From contig NZ_QJRY01000006.1 in assembly GCF_003205195.1 (NCBI RefSeq), positions 248,001 through 312,000 on the forward strand: DNA of 64,000 nucleotides, written 5' to 3'. The notes below the pieces were generated by a model that saw only the letters and a program-made list of their open reading frames with translations, ran no database searches and had not been told where the DNA came from. The DNA is from Peteryoungia wuzhouensis. Its GTDB lineage: Bacteria > Pseudomonadota > Alphaproteobacteria > Rhizobiales > Rhizobiaceae. Each line of letters begins with the position of its first letter. The first letter of the stretch is position 1. Of this stretch, positions 18,484 through 28,759 are shown one piece after another. The position numbers and the translations under genes are program-made.

Positions 18484-20727
18484 TCAGCCGACGTTGAAGG
18501 TGATGCGCTGGGTCCCGAAGGGACGGCAAGTCGCCGACAGGGTCAAGCTTCCGGCATCATTTCCGGCTTCGACATAAACACCGACGGCGCCGCCCTTGAA
18601 GGAGAGGAGCGTGGGCCCGACGATCCGGCCCGGACCTTCGAGCGAGATCTCGACCGGATCATCGAAGAAGCCCAGCACGTTGCCGCCCTGGTCGAGAGCC
18701 CGAAGGATCACGCGGACCGTGTCCTTCTCACCGGCCCTCAGTTCCGTATCGTCAGCAGCGATGTCGAGCACTGTCGGAACCGGATCTGCCGGCAGGTGGC
18801 GGCGGATCACTTCCTTGCCGTCAAGAAAGCCCACGAGTTCGCCATCCCGCCAGGTCATGCCCCATTCGCCAAATTCTTCCGGCGTCACCATGCTGCGATC
18901 GAGAACGCAGGGCGGATGTGGCAGGTGCGGGTAGGTCTTGATGTCGGGCTCGATCCGCTTGACGATCTGGCCCATGCGGATTTCGACATAGTCGCAATTG
19001 GTCAGCACGAGGAGCGGCAGGACTCCGCCGATATTGCGCTCGCCGCGCGCCCAGAAGCTGACCGGCTGCATCACGACCCCGTCCTTCGGGTCGCCCTGCG
19101 AAGCATAGGCGTAACCGGCGAACTTCGGCTCGCGATACATGTCGGTGACGCCGTGATAGCAGATGCGGTCGCCGGAGCCGAAATCCTTATGGGTGTTGTA
19201 GTCGAACATGCACCAGCCGGTGGAGCCGGAGATCGAGGGATCGCCGGCAGCCGCATTCAGGATCGCCAGGTGACGGCCGACATGTTCCGCCTGCCGCTGT
19301 TCCTGGTCGAAGCGCTTGGTCGGATACATGTGGCCGCCATACTCGGTGATCATGTAAGGCACCTTGCGGTCGAGCCCGGTCACCTCGCGCTGGTCGCGCA
19401 GTGCCATCCGTTCGCGATTGTGTCCCGGCAGCTCTTCCATGCCGAGAATGAAGTCGTTCATCGTATAGACGTCTTCGAGCAGTTCGCTATCGGTGATGTA
19501 GCGTACGCCGCCGGTCTGGCGGGTGGTGTCGAGCGAACGCGCCATGGCATTCGTCTCGACATAGAAATCGTGGGAATCCTGACTCTCGTTGATGCGTACA
19601 CCCCAGATGATGATCGAGGGGTGGTTCCAGTCACGTTCGATCATGCGGCGGACGTTTTGCACGGACTCGGCCTTCCAGGCATCCCCGCCAATATGCTGCC
19701 AGCCGGGGATTTCCTCAAAGACAAGCAGGCCGATCTCATCGCAGCGGTCGAGGAAATATTTCGACTGCGGATAGTGCGAGGTGCGGGCGATATTGCAGGC
19801 GAGGTCAAACTTTAGGATATCGGCATCCTTCTCCTGGCCCCGCCGCCCCATGGCGTAACCCAGATGTGGCCAGGCCTGGTGACGGTTGAGGCCGCGAAGC
19901 TTGACCACACGGCCGTTAAGCTTGAAGCCCTCGATGGTGTATTCCGCCGCGCGGAAGCCGAAACGGTTCGTGACTGCATCGGTCCCGGCTGCTGTCTCAA
20001 GCGTCACCGAGAGGTGATAGAGCGCGGGATTGTCGATATCCCAGAGCGTGATGCCCTGAAGGCCGGAAAAGCCGAGCGAGGCCTCTGCTCCGGAAACGGC
20101 CGCCTCCGTTCTTGCGATTTCCGCGTCCGCGTTGTCTTTGAGAACTGCGGTGACCTTGCCGGACAGCGTCTGGTTCGTCGGATTGGAGATCCACACCCGT
20201 GCCGTCACTTGCTTCGTCTCGGCCAGCACGTCCGGCGTCTCGATCTTGACGTTGGCGATCGATACGGGCGCCGTCACCTTGAGCCAGACATCACGATAGA
20301 TCCCGGCATAAGTCAGATAATCGATCACGCCGCCGAAGGGCGGAATCTCCGGGTTCTCGGAACCGTCGATCTTCACGGTGAGCAGGTTGTCGCCGGCTTT
20401 GAGATGCGGCGTGAGCCGCGCTTCGAAGGGGGTGTAACCATCCTTGTGCGCGGTGATCTCCACGCCGTTCAAGTAGACCACGCTGTCCGCCATGGCCCCA
20501 TCGAAAACCAGCGAGACTTCGCGCCCCTCGAAACGCTGATCCCAGGCGATCACCTTCTGGTATGTAAAAGCCTTCTGATAGCTCTTCTCGTCGAAGTAGT
20601 TGTAGGGCAGCTCGACCGCCGTATGGGGAAGCTGGACGCTTTCGCCCGGCTGGCGGGTTGCGGCGAAGGATGGTTCGAAGCCGGCCAGGAAGGTCCAGTT
20701 CCTGTTGAGGGTCTCGATAATGCGCAT
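18484..20727 (-). CDS. Glycoside hydrolase family 2 (beta-galactosidase/glucuronidase-like)
   Basis: This 747-residue cytoplasmic glycosidase has a sugar-binding jelly-roll domain ([12 protein letters not shown] onward, with [14 protein letters not shown] and [19 protein letters not shown]), an immunoglobulin-like domain, and a TIM barrel starting [14 protein letters not shown]. In the barrel [13 protein letters not shown] holds the acid/base Glu after Asn, and PYMITEYGG holds the likely nucleophile Glu. A C-terminal domain follows. There is no signal peptide, so it acts on sugars imported by the neighbouring ABC system. The specificity (galactoside, glucuronide, mannoside or other) cannot be fixed from motifs. 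Confidence 0.9.
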   Translation of the reverse strand: MRIIETLNRNWTFLAGFEPSFAATRQPGESVQLPHTAVELPYNYFDEKSYQKAFTYQKVIAWDQRFEGREVSLVFDGAMADSVVYLNGVEITAHKDGYTPFEARLTPHLKAGDNLLTVKIDGSENPEIPPFGGVIDYLTYAGIYRDVWLKVTAPVSIANVKIETPDVLAETKQVTARVWISNPTNQTLSGKVTAVLKDNADAEIARTEAAVSGAEASLGFSGLQGITLWDIDNPALYHLSVTLETAAGTDAVTNRFGFRAAEYTIEGFKLNGRVVKLRGLNRHQAWPHLGYAMGRRGQEKDADILKFDLACNIARTSHYPQSKYFLDRCDEIGLLVFEEIPGWQHIGGDAWKAESVQNVRRMIERDWNHPSIIIWGVRINESQDSHDFYVETNAMARSLDTTRQTGGVRYITDSELLEDVYTMNDFILGMEELPGHNRERMALRDQREVTGLDRKVPYMITEYGGHMYPTKRFDQEQRQAEHVGRHLAILNAAAGDPSISGSTGWCMFDYNTHKDFGSGDRICYHGVTDMYREPKFAGYAYASQGDPKDGVVMQPVSFWARGERNIGGVLPLLVLTNCDYVEIRMGQIVKRIEPDIKTYPHLPHPPCVLDRSMVTPEEFGEWGMTWRDGELVGFLDGKEVIRRHLPADPVPTVLDIAADDTELRAGEKDTVRVILRALDQGGNVLGFFDDPVEISLEGPGRIVGPTLLSFKGGAVGVYVEAGNDAGSLTLSATCRPFGTQRITFNVG

Positions 20728-20736
20728 TGATAAATC

Positions 20737-21558
20737 CTATTTCACGGAGCCGAGCATGCCCTGCACGAATTGTCGTTGCATGGCGAAGAAGACGAGAAGG
20801 GTGGGAAGGGTGGCGAGGACTGTGCCGATCATGACAGTCCCGTATTCGGGCGCGTAAGCCGAGGCGAGCGACGAGACGACGAGTGTGATCGTCTTGGTGT
20901 CGTTCGATTGCAGGACGATCAGCGGCCAGAGATAGTTGTTCCAGTTCAGCATGAAGACGATGACGAAGGCCGCCGCATAGGTCGAGCGCATCACCGGCAC
21001 ATAGATGTAGAAGAAGATCTGCCACTCCTTCAGCCCATCCACCTTGGCCGCATCGCGAAGCTCGGTGGGGAAGGCTTTCGAGGCCTGGCGGAAGTAGAAG
21101 ATGATGAAGGCAGACGCGATCATCGGCAGCATGATTGCCACATGCGTGTTGATCAGCCCCGCTTTACCCATCATCATGAAGAGCGGGATCATCAGGGCCG
21201 CAAAAGGCACCATCAGGGTCAGCAGGATCACGGTGTAGACGCGGTCGCGGAGCTTGGAGCGGAACATCTCGAAGCCGTAGCCGGCAAGCGAGGAAACGAG
21301 CAGCGTCAGCGCGGTGCCCACCAGCGCGATCTTCACCGAATTCCAGAAGACCAGCGGCACGTCCACCTGAGCGAAGAAAGACGCGATGTTGTCGAAGAGC
21401 GCGGTGCCGAAGGTCACCTTGCCCCGCACGATCTGGCTCGTCGTATTGGTCGCACCGATCACCATCCAGATGAACGGGAAGACGGATAGGAAGGCGGCGA
21501 GCGACAGCACGGCATATTGCACGATGTCAGGCAGGCGGCGGCGAAGCGTCGAGATCAT
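20737..21558 (-). CDS. Carbohydrate ABC transporter permease (MalG type)
   Basis: This 273-residue CUT1 permease has about six transmembrane helices. The EAA loop ELRDAAKVDGLKEWQIFF contacts the ATPase, and the C-terminus is typical of MalG/UgpE (VFFAMQRQFVQGMLGSVK). It overlaps the upstream permease gene by four bases and precedes the GH2 gene by nine bases, so the whole group is one transcription unit. Confidence 0.92.
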   Translation of the reverse strand: MISTLRRRLPDIVQYAVLSLAAFLSVFPFIWMVIGATNTTSQIVRGKVTFGTALFDNIASFFAQVDVPLVFWNSVKIALVGTALTLLVSSLAGYGFEMFRSKLRDRVYTVILLTLMVPFAALMIPLFMMMGKAGLINTHVAIMLPMIASAFIIFYFRQASKAFPTELRDAAKVDGLKEWQIFFYIYVPVMRSTYAAAFVIVFMLNWNNYLWPLIVLQSNDTKTITLVVSSLASAYAPEYGTVMIGTVLATLPTLLVFFAMQRQFVQGMLGSVK

Positions 21559-22451
21559 GTGCGTTCCTTCGCGGCGTAGAATTGCACGAAGGAGAGAACC
21601 GCCACCATCAGCACGATGACATAGGAGACGGTCGCCGCATAACCGAAATTCGGCATGAAGCGGAAGGTGAGATTGTAGATGTAGAGCGAAAGGGTCAGCG
21701 TTGCATTGGCCGGTCCGCCCTTGCCCTCGGTGAGGTTGTAGACCTCATCGAACAGCTGCAGCGTCCCGATCGTCGAGGTGATCGTGGTGAACAGGATCAC
21801 CGGTTTAAGCATCGGGATCGTCAGGAAGGCGAAGCGACCCCAGGACGGCACACCGTCGATCTTCGCTGCCTCGTAAATTGAACGGTCGATGTTCTGCAGG
21901 GCGGCCAGGTAGAAGATCATGTTGTAGCCGGTCCAGCGCCAGGTGATCGCGATGATGATCAGGACCTTGGCCCAGAAGGGATCTGTGAGCCACTCGATCG
22001 GCTGTCCGATGAGGCCGATCGTCAGGAGCACATTGTTCACGACGCCATCGAGCGAGAACATGCTCTTAAACAGGATGGAATAGGCGACCAGCGAGGAAAC
22101 GCAGGGCAGGAAGATCATCGTCCGGAAGAGGCCGGAATAACGCAGCTTGGGATTGTTCAGCATGGCTGCCAGGATCAGCGCCATGGTGATCATGATCGGC
22201 ACCTGCACGATGAAGAAGATGACCGTGTTTTCCAGAGCCTGCCAGAAGACCGGGTCGTTCCAGAGCCGTGCCAGGTTACCGGTGCCTGAGAATTTCAGCA
22301 TCATCCCGCGGCCCGAATAGAAGGACAGCGCGAGTGAGCGGAGGATCGGATAGAGCATGAAAAGCGAGATGAGCACGATGGCAGGCGCCACGAACAGCCA
22401 TCCGTTCACGTCGTAATAGCGCCTCAGGCTGGATCTGGATGTGCTGGCCAT
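21555..22451 (-). CDS. Carbohydrate ABC transporter permease (MalF type)
   Basis: This permease of about 298 residues starts RRYYDVNGWLFVAPAIVLI, the usual first helix of MalF/UgpA subunits. The EAA loop is IYEAAKIDGVPSWGRFAFLT, followed by VILFTTITSTIGTLQLFDEV and YNLTEGKGGPANATLTLSLY. The start at 22451 is preferred; a GTG at 22481 in the same frame would add ten basic residues. It is the partner of the MalG-type permease downstream. Confidence 0.9.
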   Translation of the reverse strand: MASTSRSSLRRYYDVNGWLFVAPAIVLISLFMLYPILRSLALSFYSGRGMMLKFSGTGNLARLWNDPVFWQALENTVIFFIVQVPIMITMALILAAMLNNPKLRYSGLFRTMIFLPCVSSLVAYSILFKSMFSLDGVVNNVLLTIGLIGQPIEWLTDPFWAKVLIIIAITWRWTGYNMIFYLAALQNIDRSIYEAAKIDGVPSWGRFAFLTIPMLKPVILFTTITSTIGTLQLFDEVYNLTEGKGGPANATLTLSLYIYNLTFRFMPNFGYAATVSYVIVLMVAVLSFVQFYAAKERT

Positions 22452-22539
22452 GCGGTGTTTCCGAACCCGATCAGTGGTCACTGAACTTTGTTATGCGACG
22501 CGAAGGCGCGCGGCGCTTGCGCCGCACGTCTCCGGGAGG

Positions 22540-22571
22540 ACAGGGGCTCGATCACTGGACAGAGCCCCTGT
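22540..22571 (-). other. Stem-loop between binding-protein and permease genes
   Basis: ACAGGGGCTC (22540-22549) pairs with GAGCCCCTGT (22562-22571), a perfect 10-bp stem with a 12-base loop and no T tract. It lies just after the binding-protein stop codon and resembles the structures that stabilise upstream binding-protein mRNA. Confidence 0.65.
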
Positions 22572-22580
22572 GGGATCGGA

Positions 22581-23849
22581 TTACTGGATCTGGCCGGCAG
22601 CCTGGCTTTCAATCGCCTTCAGGACGTCATCAACGGACGTACCTTTGACCAGCGCCGGGAAGTTGGCCGTCACGGCCGTATCCAGTTCGTTGGTGAAGAT
22701 GCCGTAGTTGACGGCCGGCACCTGGACGAGCCAGTCGGAGAAGTTCTGCCAAACCGTCTGGCCGCCGAAGAAATCATCGGCCTTCTGGTAGGCTTCGCCG
22801 GTGCGGGCGCCAAGAAGCGAGCCGACGGCGCCGCGCTCGGTGAGGATCTTCTGGTAGAAGTCCAGATCCTTGGCATAGATCTCGTTGAGGAAGTCGATGG
22901 CCTCATCTTTTTCAGCGGAAGCGTCGAGAACATACCAGCTGGAGCCGCCGAGGTTGGAGGCGGCAGTTGCGCCGTCGATCGACAGTTTCGGGATGGCAGT
23001 CAGCGCCCATTTGCCGGACTGGTCGGCCTGCGACTTGACCGTACCGGTGATCCAGACACCCATCAGTACCGAGGCGACGTCGCCGGAGGTCAAGGCATTG
23101 ATGCCGTCGTTCCAGCCGCTTGTCGGCTTGGCAACGCCTTCCTTGACGATGCGGGCCTGGGTTTCGAGGGCTGCCTTGAGTGCTGCATTGCCCGTGATGT
23201 TGAGGCTGCCGTCAGCATTGAAATACCACTGGCCGGCGGACTGCATCATGATGCGGATCAGGCCGCCGTCATTGGTGTCGAGCGCCATCATTTCGTGGCC
23301 GGTCTTGGCCTTGACGTCCTTGCCGATCTCGATGAAGCGGTCCCAGGTCAGGTTCTCCATATCGGCGGCCTTGTAGCCGGCCTGCTCGAGGTAGTCCTTG
23401 CGATAGTAAAGGCCGGTGACACCGGAATCGAAGGGCACGCCATAGACCTGGCCTTCGAGGGTCATCAGGTCGACCTTGTATTTGGCAAAGCCGGAGTAGT
23501 CGATCTTGTCGGTCAGCGCGGCAAAGGAGCCGGGGAAGGACTGCAGGTATTTCTGTGCGCCGTAATCCTCGATCAGGACGATATCCGGCAGCGTGTCGGT
23601 CATGCCGGAGGCAAGGCCCGTCTGCAGTTTCTGCTCGACGTCGGTCTTGGCGAAGTCGACGATGTTGAAGGTCGTTTCCGGATGTTTGGCGGTATAGCGG
23701 GCTGCCGCTTCCTTCATGATCGCGACGTTGAAGTTCGGGTCCCAGCACCAGACGGTGACTTCACCGGCAAAGGCGGCCGTGCTGCACAGAAGTGCTGCAC
23801 CCGTCAGCGCGGCCGAGACGGAGCGCTTGAGCACGCGAGAATAATCCAT
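22581..23849 (-). CDS. Sugar-binding periplasmic protein of CUT1 importer (family 1)
   Basis: This 422-residue extracellular solute-binding protein carries a signal peptide that ends at TAAFAGE. The mature part begins VTVWCWDPNFNVAIMKEAAA and shows the family pattern GVPFDSGVTGLYYRKDYLEQ followed by LTWDRFIEIG. The start at 23849 is preceded by GGGAGGAACAC, a strong ribosome binding site; the open frame continues upstream to 23996 but that extension includes the promoter. It is the first gene of the importer-GH2 operon, directly downstream of its LacI-type regulator on the same strand. Confidence 0.93.
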   Translation of the reverse strand: MDYSRVLKRSVSAALTGAALLCSTAAFAGEVTVWCWDPNFNVAIMKEAAARYTAKHPETTFNIVDFAKTDVEQKLQTGLASGMTDTLPDIVLIEDYGAQKYLQSFPGSFAALTDKIDYSGFAKYKVDLMTLEGQVYGVPFDSGVTGLYYRKDYLEQAGYKAADMENLTWDRFIEIGKDVKAKTGHEMMALDTNDGGLIRIMMQSAGQWYFNADGSLNITGNAALKAALETQARIVKEGVAKPTSGWNDGINALTSGDVASVLMGVWITGTVKSQADQSGKWALTAIPKLSIDGATAASNLGGSSWYVLDASAEKDEAIDFLNEIYAKDLDFYQKILTERGAVGSLLGARTGEAYQKADDFFGGQTVWQNFSDWLVQVPAVNYGIFTNELDTAVTANFPALVKGTSVDDVLKAIESQAAGQIQ

Positions 23850-23930
23850 GTGTTCCTCCCTTATGACGTTGAACGCGGCAGCCTCATCCCCTGCCTCGCC
23901 GTCACTATTCCCGAAAAACCAGGGACAGCC

Positions 23931-23945
23931 AAGAAAATTTTTACT
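23931..23945. promoter_or_regulatory. Candidate LacI-type operator upstream of the binding-protein gene
   Basis: CAAGAAAATTTTTAC differs at one base from a sequence upstream of the neighbouring LacI regulator (25109-25123). It is followed by another AT-rich motif, CTAAATATTTTTTGC. Both lie in the 147-base gap before the binding-protein start, as expected for a regulator-specific site. Confidence 0.5.
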
Positions 23946-23996
23946 AAATATTTTTTGCAGTGCGGTAAGTGACTGGAATCGAAACCGAACCTTCAA

Positions 23997-25058
23997 TCAG
24001 GGTTTGCGTGCGCTGCCGCGCCACACCATCTGCGTCGGGATCGTGACATGTTTGGAATAGTCACGGCCGTTCAACCGCTCGACCATCAGGTCGACGGCGG
24101 CCTCTCCGATGAGTTCTCCCGGAATGCGCATGGTCGACAGCGGCGGCACCAGAAACTGGGCAACGGGAATGTCGTTGAAGGCGACAACGGCGATATCATT
24201 CGGGATCGAAAGCCCGGCTTCTTGGATTGCCCGATAGGTTCCGATCGCCATGTTGTCGTTTGCCGCGACGATGGCATCGGGGCGCTCGGGCAGCGCCAGC
24301 AGGGTGCGGGCCTGTTGGTAACCCGTTTCCAGGCGCAGGTTCTGACCGAAGCGCTCGCTCTGGCCGAGTGCCAGCAATTCCGGCCGATAGCGCCCGTGCG
24401 CCTCGTGCCATTCGATGAAGGCCTTGCACCGCTGCTCGCCATGCATCAGGGCGTCGTTGTCCATCAGTTCGTAGCCGCCGACAAAGCCGATCCGGCGGTA
24501 GCCGGCCTGATCCAGACTGTCGAGAATGTTGACGGTCGCCTCGCCCAGATCGGCGCGCACACAGTCGAATTGCGGCATACGGGGATTGTAGTCGGCCATG
24601 ATCAGCTGCGGGCAAATCCGGGCCATGGCCTCGATTTCCGCGCGGGGGTGGTGGCCGACGATGATGGCCGCAGAAAGCCCGGCCAGCAAAGAGAGGTCGA
24701 CAGGCACATCCGGATTGAAGACTTTGGCGATCTCGATCTTGTATTCGCGGCAGCGCGCCTCGATCGCGAGGCGAACGCCGACATAATAGGGGTCGACGAG
24801 TTCTTCGTTCGGGGCGAGAAAGTGGATGACGGCGATCCGCGCTGCGACATCCGCATGGTTTGCCATGGCGATCTGCAGCGGTGGAAGCTGGGCATTGCGC
24901 CGCGCCCGAGGTGTCGCATAATTCAAAGCTTCGGCTGTCTCGATGATCGCCTGCCGCTTCGGCTCGGAGATCGAGAGAGTCTGGTCATAGTTCAGGACGC
25001 GCGACACCGTGCCGGACGACACGCCGACCGCCTTGGCGATTTCTTTGATTGTGACCAT
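23997..25058 (-). CDS. LacI-family regulator of the GH2/ABC operon
   Basis: This 353-residue repressor starts with the helix-turn-helix VTIKEIAKAVGVSSGTVSRV, followed by the hinge region and a two-lobed effector domain (RIAVIHFLAPNEELVDPYY, VNILDSLDQAGYRRIGFVGG, PDAIVAANDNMAIGTYRAI). The C-terminal half ends with PLSTMRIPGELIGEAAVDLM. The start at 25058 is set by the helix-turn-helix; the open frame continues upstream to 25415 but without protein-like content. It resembles EbgR/LacI regulators of beta-galactosidase operons and very likely controls the downstream importer and GH2 enzyme. It is probably autoregulated through the site at 25109. Confidence 0.92.
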   Translation of the reverse strand: MVTIKEIAKAVGVSSGTVSRVLNYDQTLSISEPKRQAIIETAEALNYATPRARRNAQLPPLQIAMANHADVAARIAVIHFLAPNEELVDPYYVGVRLAIEARCREYKIEIAKVFNPDVPVDLSLLAGLSAAIIVGHHPRAEIEAMARICPQLIMADYNPRMPQFDCVRADLGEATVNILDSLDQAGYRRIGFVGGYELMDNDALMHGEQRCKAFIEWHEAHGRYRPELLALGQSERFGQNLRLETGYQQARTLLALPERPDAIVAANDNMAIGTYRAIQEAGLSIPNDIAVVAFNDIPVAQFLVPPLSTMRIPGELIGEAAVDLMVERLNGRDYSKHVTIPTQMVWRGSARKP

Positions 25059-25108
25059 GGCACGACAACTCCTCGCCATCAGCTTATGGAAGCCTGGCGA
25101 GGAAATCT

Positions 25109-25123
25109 CAAGAAAATATTTAC
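25109..25123. promoter_or_regulatory. Candidate LacI-type operator upstream of the regulator gene
   Basis: CAAGAAAATATTTAC matches 14 of 15 bases of the site at 23931-23945. It lies about 50 bases before the regulator start, and the palindrome-like GGAAATTTTCC follows at about 25137. Confidence 0.5.
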
Positions 25124-25203
25124 CTGCGCTATCTCGGAAATTTTCCAAACTGTGGAGCGCTGTCTGAACGCGACCACCCCAAAGGCATGAAACGTTTTGC
25201 GGA

Positions 25204-27645
25204 TCAGGCCTTGACGCGGGCCATGGCGGGATCGACCAGCGGGCCGAAGGCGATCTCGGCGGGTGTCCTGTCGGCCGCGACCACGAGTTCATATGTGCCG
25301 CTTCGGAGGAAGTCGTCAGACACGCCCTCGGCATTGCGAACATAGCCATAGCCGACATTCTTGCCAATCGTGTAGCCGTAACCACCGCTGGTGAGGTAGC
25401 CGACCGGCTCGCCATTGCGCAGGATTGTTTCGCGACCGACCAGCACGATATCCTTGTCCGCCACGGTGAACCCCATCAGTCTCTTTTTCAAAGGCTCGCT
25501 TTTTTGCCGTTCAAGTGCGGCCCTGCCGGGGAAGTCACTGCCCTTGGCAAGCTTAACCGCCCAGCCAAGGCCAGCCTCAAGGGGGGTGTCGTTCGGGGTG
25601 ATATCCGCACCCCAGGCGCGGTATCCTTTCTCCAGCCGCAGCGATTCCAGCGCACGGTAGCCGACTGGTCTGATCGCATGATCCCGACCGGCTGCCATCA
25701 GCGCATCGAACACTTCGCCGAGGGCGTGGATCGGCACATGCAGTTCCCAGCCCAGTTCGCCGACATAGGTGATGCGCAGGGCCCGGATGCCAACGCCGCC
25801 GATCTGGAGATCACGAACCTGCCCGAACGGGAAGCCTGCATTGGAGACATCAGCCGTCGTCACCTTCGCCAGCACGTCTCGCGCCTTTGGTCCCATCAGG
25901 GAGAGTGTGCCCCACTCCTCGGTGATGTCCGAGAAATGGCAGTTAAGGCCTGCGGGAATGTGATCCGCGATCCAGCCGAAATCATGGGTACGGAAGCCCG
26001 TGCCGGTGACGATATAGAAGCGGTCCTCGGCGATGCGGGCCACGGTCAGGTCCGCCTCGATGCCGCCACGCGTGTTGAGAAGCTGCGTATAGGTCAGTCG
26101 CCCGACCGGCTTTGTCACGTCATTGGCGCAGATCCAGTCGAGCGCCTTCAGTGCATCGGGACCCGACAGCTCGAATTTGGCAAAGGAGGACTGGTCGAAG
26201 ACGCCGACTGCGTCCCGGACATGGGCATGCTCATCACCAACGGGTGCGAACCAGTTCTGCCGCCCCATCGAGTAGACGTCCTTCGGTTCGACACCGGCAG
26301 GCGCAAACCAGTTCGGCCGTTCCCAGCCGAGCTTCGAACCGAACACCGCCCCATGGCTCTTAAGCCGCTCGTAGAGGGGCGAGACGAGACGCGGCCGTCC
26401 GCTTTCATATTCTTCATGCGGAAAGCCGATGGTGTAGTGTTTGCCATAGGCCTCGAGCGTCCGGTCAAGCACCCATTGCCGATCGCGATGCAAGCCCGCA
26501 AAGCGCCTGATGTCGACGACCCAGAGGTCAAGCGGCGCCTCGCCATCGACCACCCATTGCGCCAGCACCCAGCCGGCGCCACCACCCGAGGCGATGCCGA
26601 AGGCGTTAAAGCCGGCGCCGACGAACATGTTCTTGCATTCGGGCGCTGCCCCCAGAATGAAATTGCCGTCGGGGGTGAAGCTCTCAGGCCCGTTGATCAT
26701 CTGCTTGACGCCGGCCTTTTCCAGCGCCGGGATGCGGTCGATCGCCTGCATCATATGCTGCTCGAAATGGTCGAAGTCGTCGTCGAACAGGCGGAAGGCC
26801 CATTCGTCCGGCACGTCACCCGTCGTCCAAGGCTGTGGGTTGGGCTCGTAGCCGCCCATGACTAGGCCGCCGACCTCTTCCTTGAAATAGGTGCGGCGAT
26901 CCGGGTCGCGGATGGTCGGCGCATCTGTCGATAGGCCCTCGATCTTCTCGGTGATGATATACTGGTGTTTGACCGGCTGCAGCGGCACATTGATGCCGGC
27001 CATGGCGCCGATCTGGCGTGCCCACTGGCCGCCGCAATTGACCACCTTTTCGCAGGCGATGTCGCCAAGCGTGGTCTTCACCTTCAGGATCCGGCCGTCC
27101 TTCATCTCGAAACCGGTGACGCGGACATTCTCGACGATCTTCGCACCATGCATGCGCGCACCGCGGGCCAGCGACTGGGTGATGTCGGAGGGGCTGGCCT
27201 GACCGTCGGTCGGTAGCCAGCTGGCGCCGACGAGATCGTCGACATTCATCAGCGGCCACATGCGCTTGACCTCTTCCGGCGAGACGAGATGCATCTCCAT
27301 GCCGAAGCTGCCGGCGGTGGTCGCCAGCCGCTTGAACTCCGTCCAGCGATCCTGATTGGTGGCGAGCCTCAGGCACCCCGTCATCTTCCAGCCGGTTGCA
27401 AGGCCAGTCTCGGCCTCCAGCCCCTTGTAGAGATCGACAGAATATTTGAGTACGCGGGTGATCGACGCCGACGAGCGCAACTGGCCGACGAGGCCGGCCG
27501 CGTGCCAGGTCGAGCCGGAGGTGAGGCTGCCCTGTTCGAGCAGGATCACATCCGCCTTGTGATCGCGGGCAAGGTGATAGGCGGTCGAGCAGCCGATGAT
27601 GCCGCCGCCGATGACGACGATCTGGGCGTGGGTAGGCAGCGTCAT
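25204..27645 (-). CDS. Dimethylglycine/sarcosine dehydrogenase-like FAD and GcvT-domain oxidoreductase
   Basis: This 813-residue fusion has an N-terminal FAD domain (VVIGGGIIGCSTAYHLA at about residues 10-26) with SGSTWHAAGL, where the His matches the covalent flavin attachment site of dimethylglycine and sarcosine dehydrogenases. It is followed by a C-terminal aminomethyltransferase (GcvT) folate-binding region from about residue 430 (DVYSMGRQNWFAPVGDEHAH, FELSGPDALKALDWI, ESLRLEKGYRAWGADI). Such enzymes oxidatively demethylate N-methylated glycines and pass the one-carbon unit to tetrahydrofolate. It overlaps the upstream kinase-like gene by four bases. The exact N-methyl substrate is uncertain. 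Confidence 0.88.
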   Translation of the reverse strand: MTLPTHAQIVVIGGGIIGCSTAYHLARDHKADVILLEQGSLTSGSTWHAAGLVGQLRSSASITRVLKYSVDLYKGLEAETGLATGWKMTGCLRLATNQDRWTEFKRLATTAGSFGMEMHLVSPEEVKRMWPLMNVDDLVGASWLPTDGQASPSDITQSLARGARMHGAKIVENVRVTGFEMKDGRILKVKTTLGDIACEKVVNCGGQWARQIGAMAGINVPLQPVKHQYIITEKIEGLSTDAPTIRDPDRRTYFKEEVGGLVMGGYEPNPQPWTTGDVPDEWAFRLFDDDFDHFEQHMMQAIDRIPALEKAGVKQMINGPESFTPDGNFILGAAPECKNMFVGAGFNAFGIASGGGAGWVLAQWVVDGEAPLDLWVVDIRRFAGLHRDRQWVLDRTLEAYGKHYTIGFPHEEYESGRPRLVSPLYERLKSHGAVFGSKLGWERPNWFAPAGVEPKDVYSMGRQNWFAPVGDEHAHVRDAVGVFDQSSFAKFELSGPDALKALDWICANDVTKPVGRLTYTQLLNTRGGIEADLTVARIAEDRFYIVTGTGFRTHDFGWIADHIPAGLNCHFSDITEEWGTLSLMGPKARDVLAKVTTADVSNAGFPFGQVRDLQIGGVGIRALRITYVGELGWELHVPIHALGEVFDALMAAGRDHAIRPVGYRALESLRLEKGYRAWGADITPNDTPLEAGLGWAVKLAKGSDFPGRAALERQKSEPLKKRLMGFTVADKDIVLVGRETILRNGEPVGYLTSGGYGYTIGKNVGYGYVRNAEGVSDDFLRSGTYELVVAADRTPAEIAFGPLVDPAMARVKA

Positions 27646-28544
27646 GATGTCTGTTTCCCATAGATGGAATGATAGTGGTCGAGCGCCTCATCGAGACGCT
27701 TCAGGTTATCCGCCGTGTAGCCGACATAGTCGGCACCCGGCGCATCGAGGTAAAGTTCGGACACCATGCTCCACATGGCCTCACGCAGCAGCGAGGCGCA
27801 TTGCATGGCGGCCATGGCGCGGCCCAGTTCGGCGGATGGTTCCGAGCCCAGATAGGCGTTGAAGAAGGCTTCAGATTGATCCGGCGACAGCCCGGCATTG
27901 GAGGTGGCGCCGGCGAGGTCGAACATGGCAGTCGAGAAGCCTGCATATTCGAAGTCGATCAGCCAGAGGCGAACGCCGTCATCGAGGATGTTCGACGGCA
28001 GGAGATCGTTGTGGCCGAAGACGATTGGCAGCGGTGCCTGGGTTGCTTCAAGTTCGGCCGCGAGAGAAAGGTATCGGGGCAGTTCCGCCCGCATCCGGCT
28101 GTTGCCTGCATCGAGTGTGCGGGCATAGTCGCGCACCACATGGAATGGCCAGAACATGAAGCCAGGGCCGGTCACGTGATGCGGCATTTCCTGGTGGAAA
28201 CGCTTGAGCATCAACGCGATCTGATCGCTGCGGGTAGCGATGTCGGCCCCGGTCAGCGTCTGCGCGGTCAGAAACTGCGTTACCATGATGCCGGGCTCGG
28301 AATGCTCCACCTTCGGTGCGAAGCCGGCGGCATGGGCGGCCCTCGCGGTCATGGTTTCGCGGTCGCGCGAGACATGGTGGAAGGGATAATCGACCCCGAG
28401 GCGCACCACGTGGCGCCCGGACGCATCGCTCACAAGATAGCTTTCATTGCTCAAGCCCCCATGCAGGGCTTCTATCGAGATCGATCCGTTCCAGCAGGAG
28501 AGACGGTGAATGCGGTCCTCTGTGCGGCGGTCGATGGAGGTCAT
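27642..28544 (-). CDS. Choline-kinase-like phosphotransferase (APH fold)
   Basis: This 300-residue protein-kinase-like enzyme has a glycine-rich N-lobe segment LHGGLSNESYLV, the catalytic Brenner motif FGHNDLLPSNIL and the metal-binding LIDFEYAG, as in LicA/choline-ethanolamine kinases. It would phosphorylate a hydroxyl group of a small amine in the cytoplasm. Translational coupling (four-base overlap) to a dimethylglycine-type dehydrogenase suggests a pathway for choline-related or N-methylated amines. The gene is divergent from a DeoR regulator with about 290 bases between them. The substrate has not been established from sequence. Confidence 0.85.
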   Translation of the reverse strand: MTSIDRRTEDRIHRLSCWNGSISIEALHGGLSNESYLVSDASGRHVVRLGVDYPFHHVSRDRETMTARAAHAAGFAPKVEHSEPGIMVTQFLTAQTLTGADIATRSDQIALMLKRFHQEMPHHVTGPGFMFWPFHVVRDYARTLDAGNSRMRAELPRYLSLAAELEATQAPLPIVFGHNDLLPSNILDDGVRLWLIDFEYAGFSTAMFDLAGATSNAGLSPDQSEAFFNAYLGSEPSAELGRAMAAMQCASLLREAMWSMVSELYLDAPGADYVGYTADNLKRLDEALDHYHSIYGKQTS

Positions 28545-28759
28545 GGCGCTGTTCTCACAGCTGCGGCCCGCCTGAATTCGTCGGGCAGCACAGTTCTGAC
28601 AGCCGGTTCAGCCTCACGCATGCGACGTCTCCCAGTGAACCTGTGATCGCCCGTTCGGGCGCGGTTTTGGCCTCGGCAACGTTCCCTGTGGTTTTCCCAT
28701 CTTGTGCTGCCGGTGCTGGACGTAATGTCAGATGGGGCACAGGGAAATGTCAATGTTCA

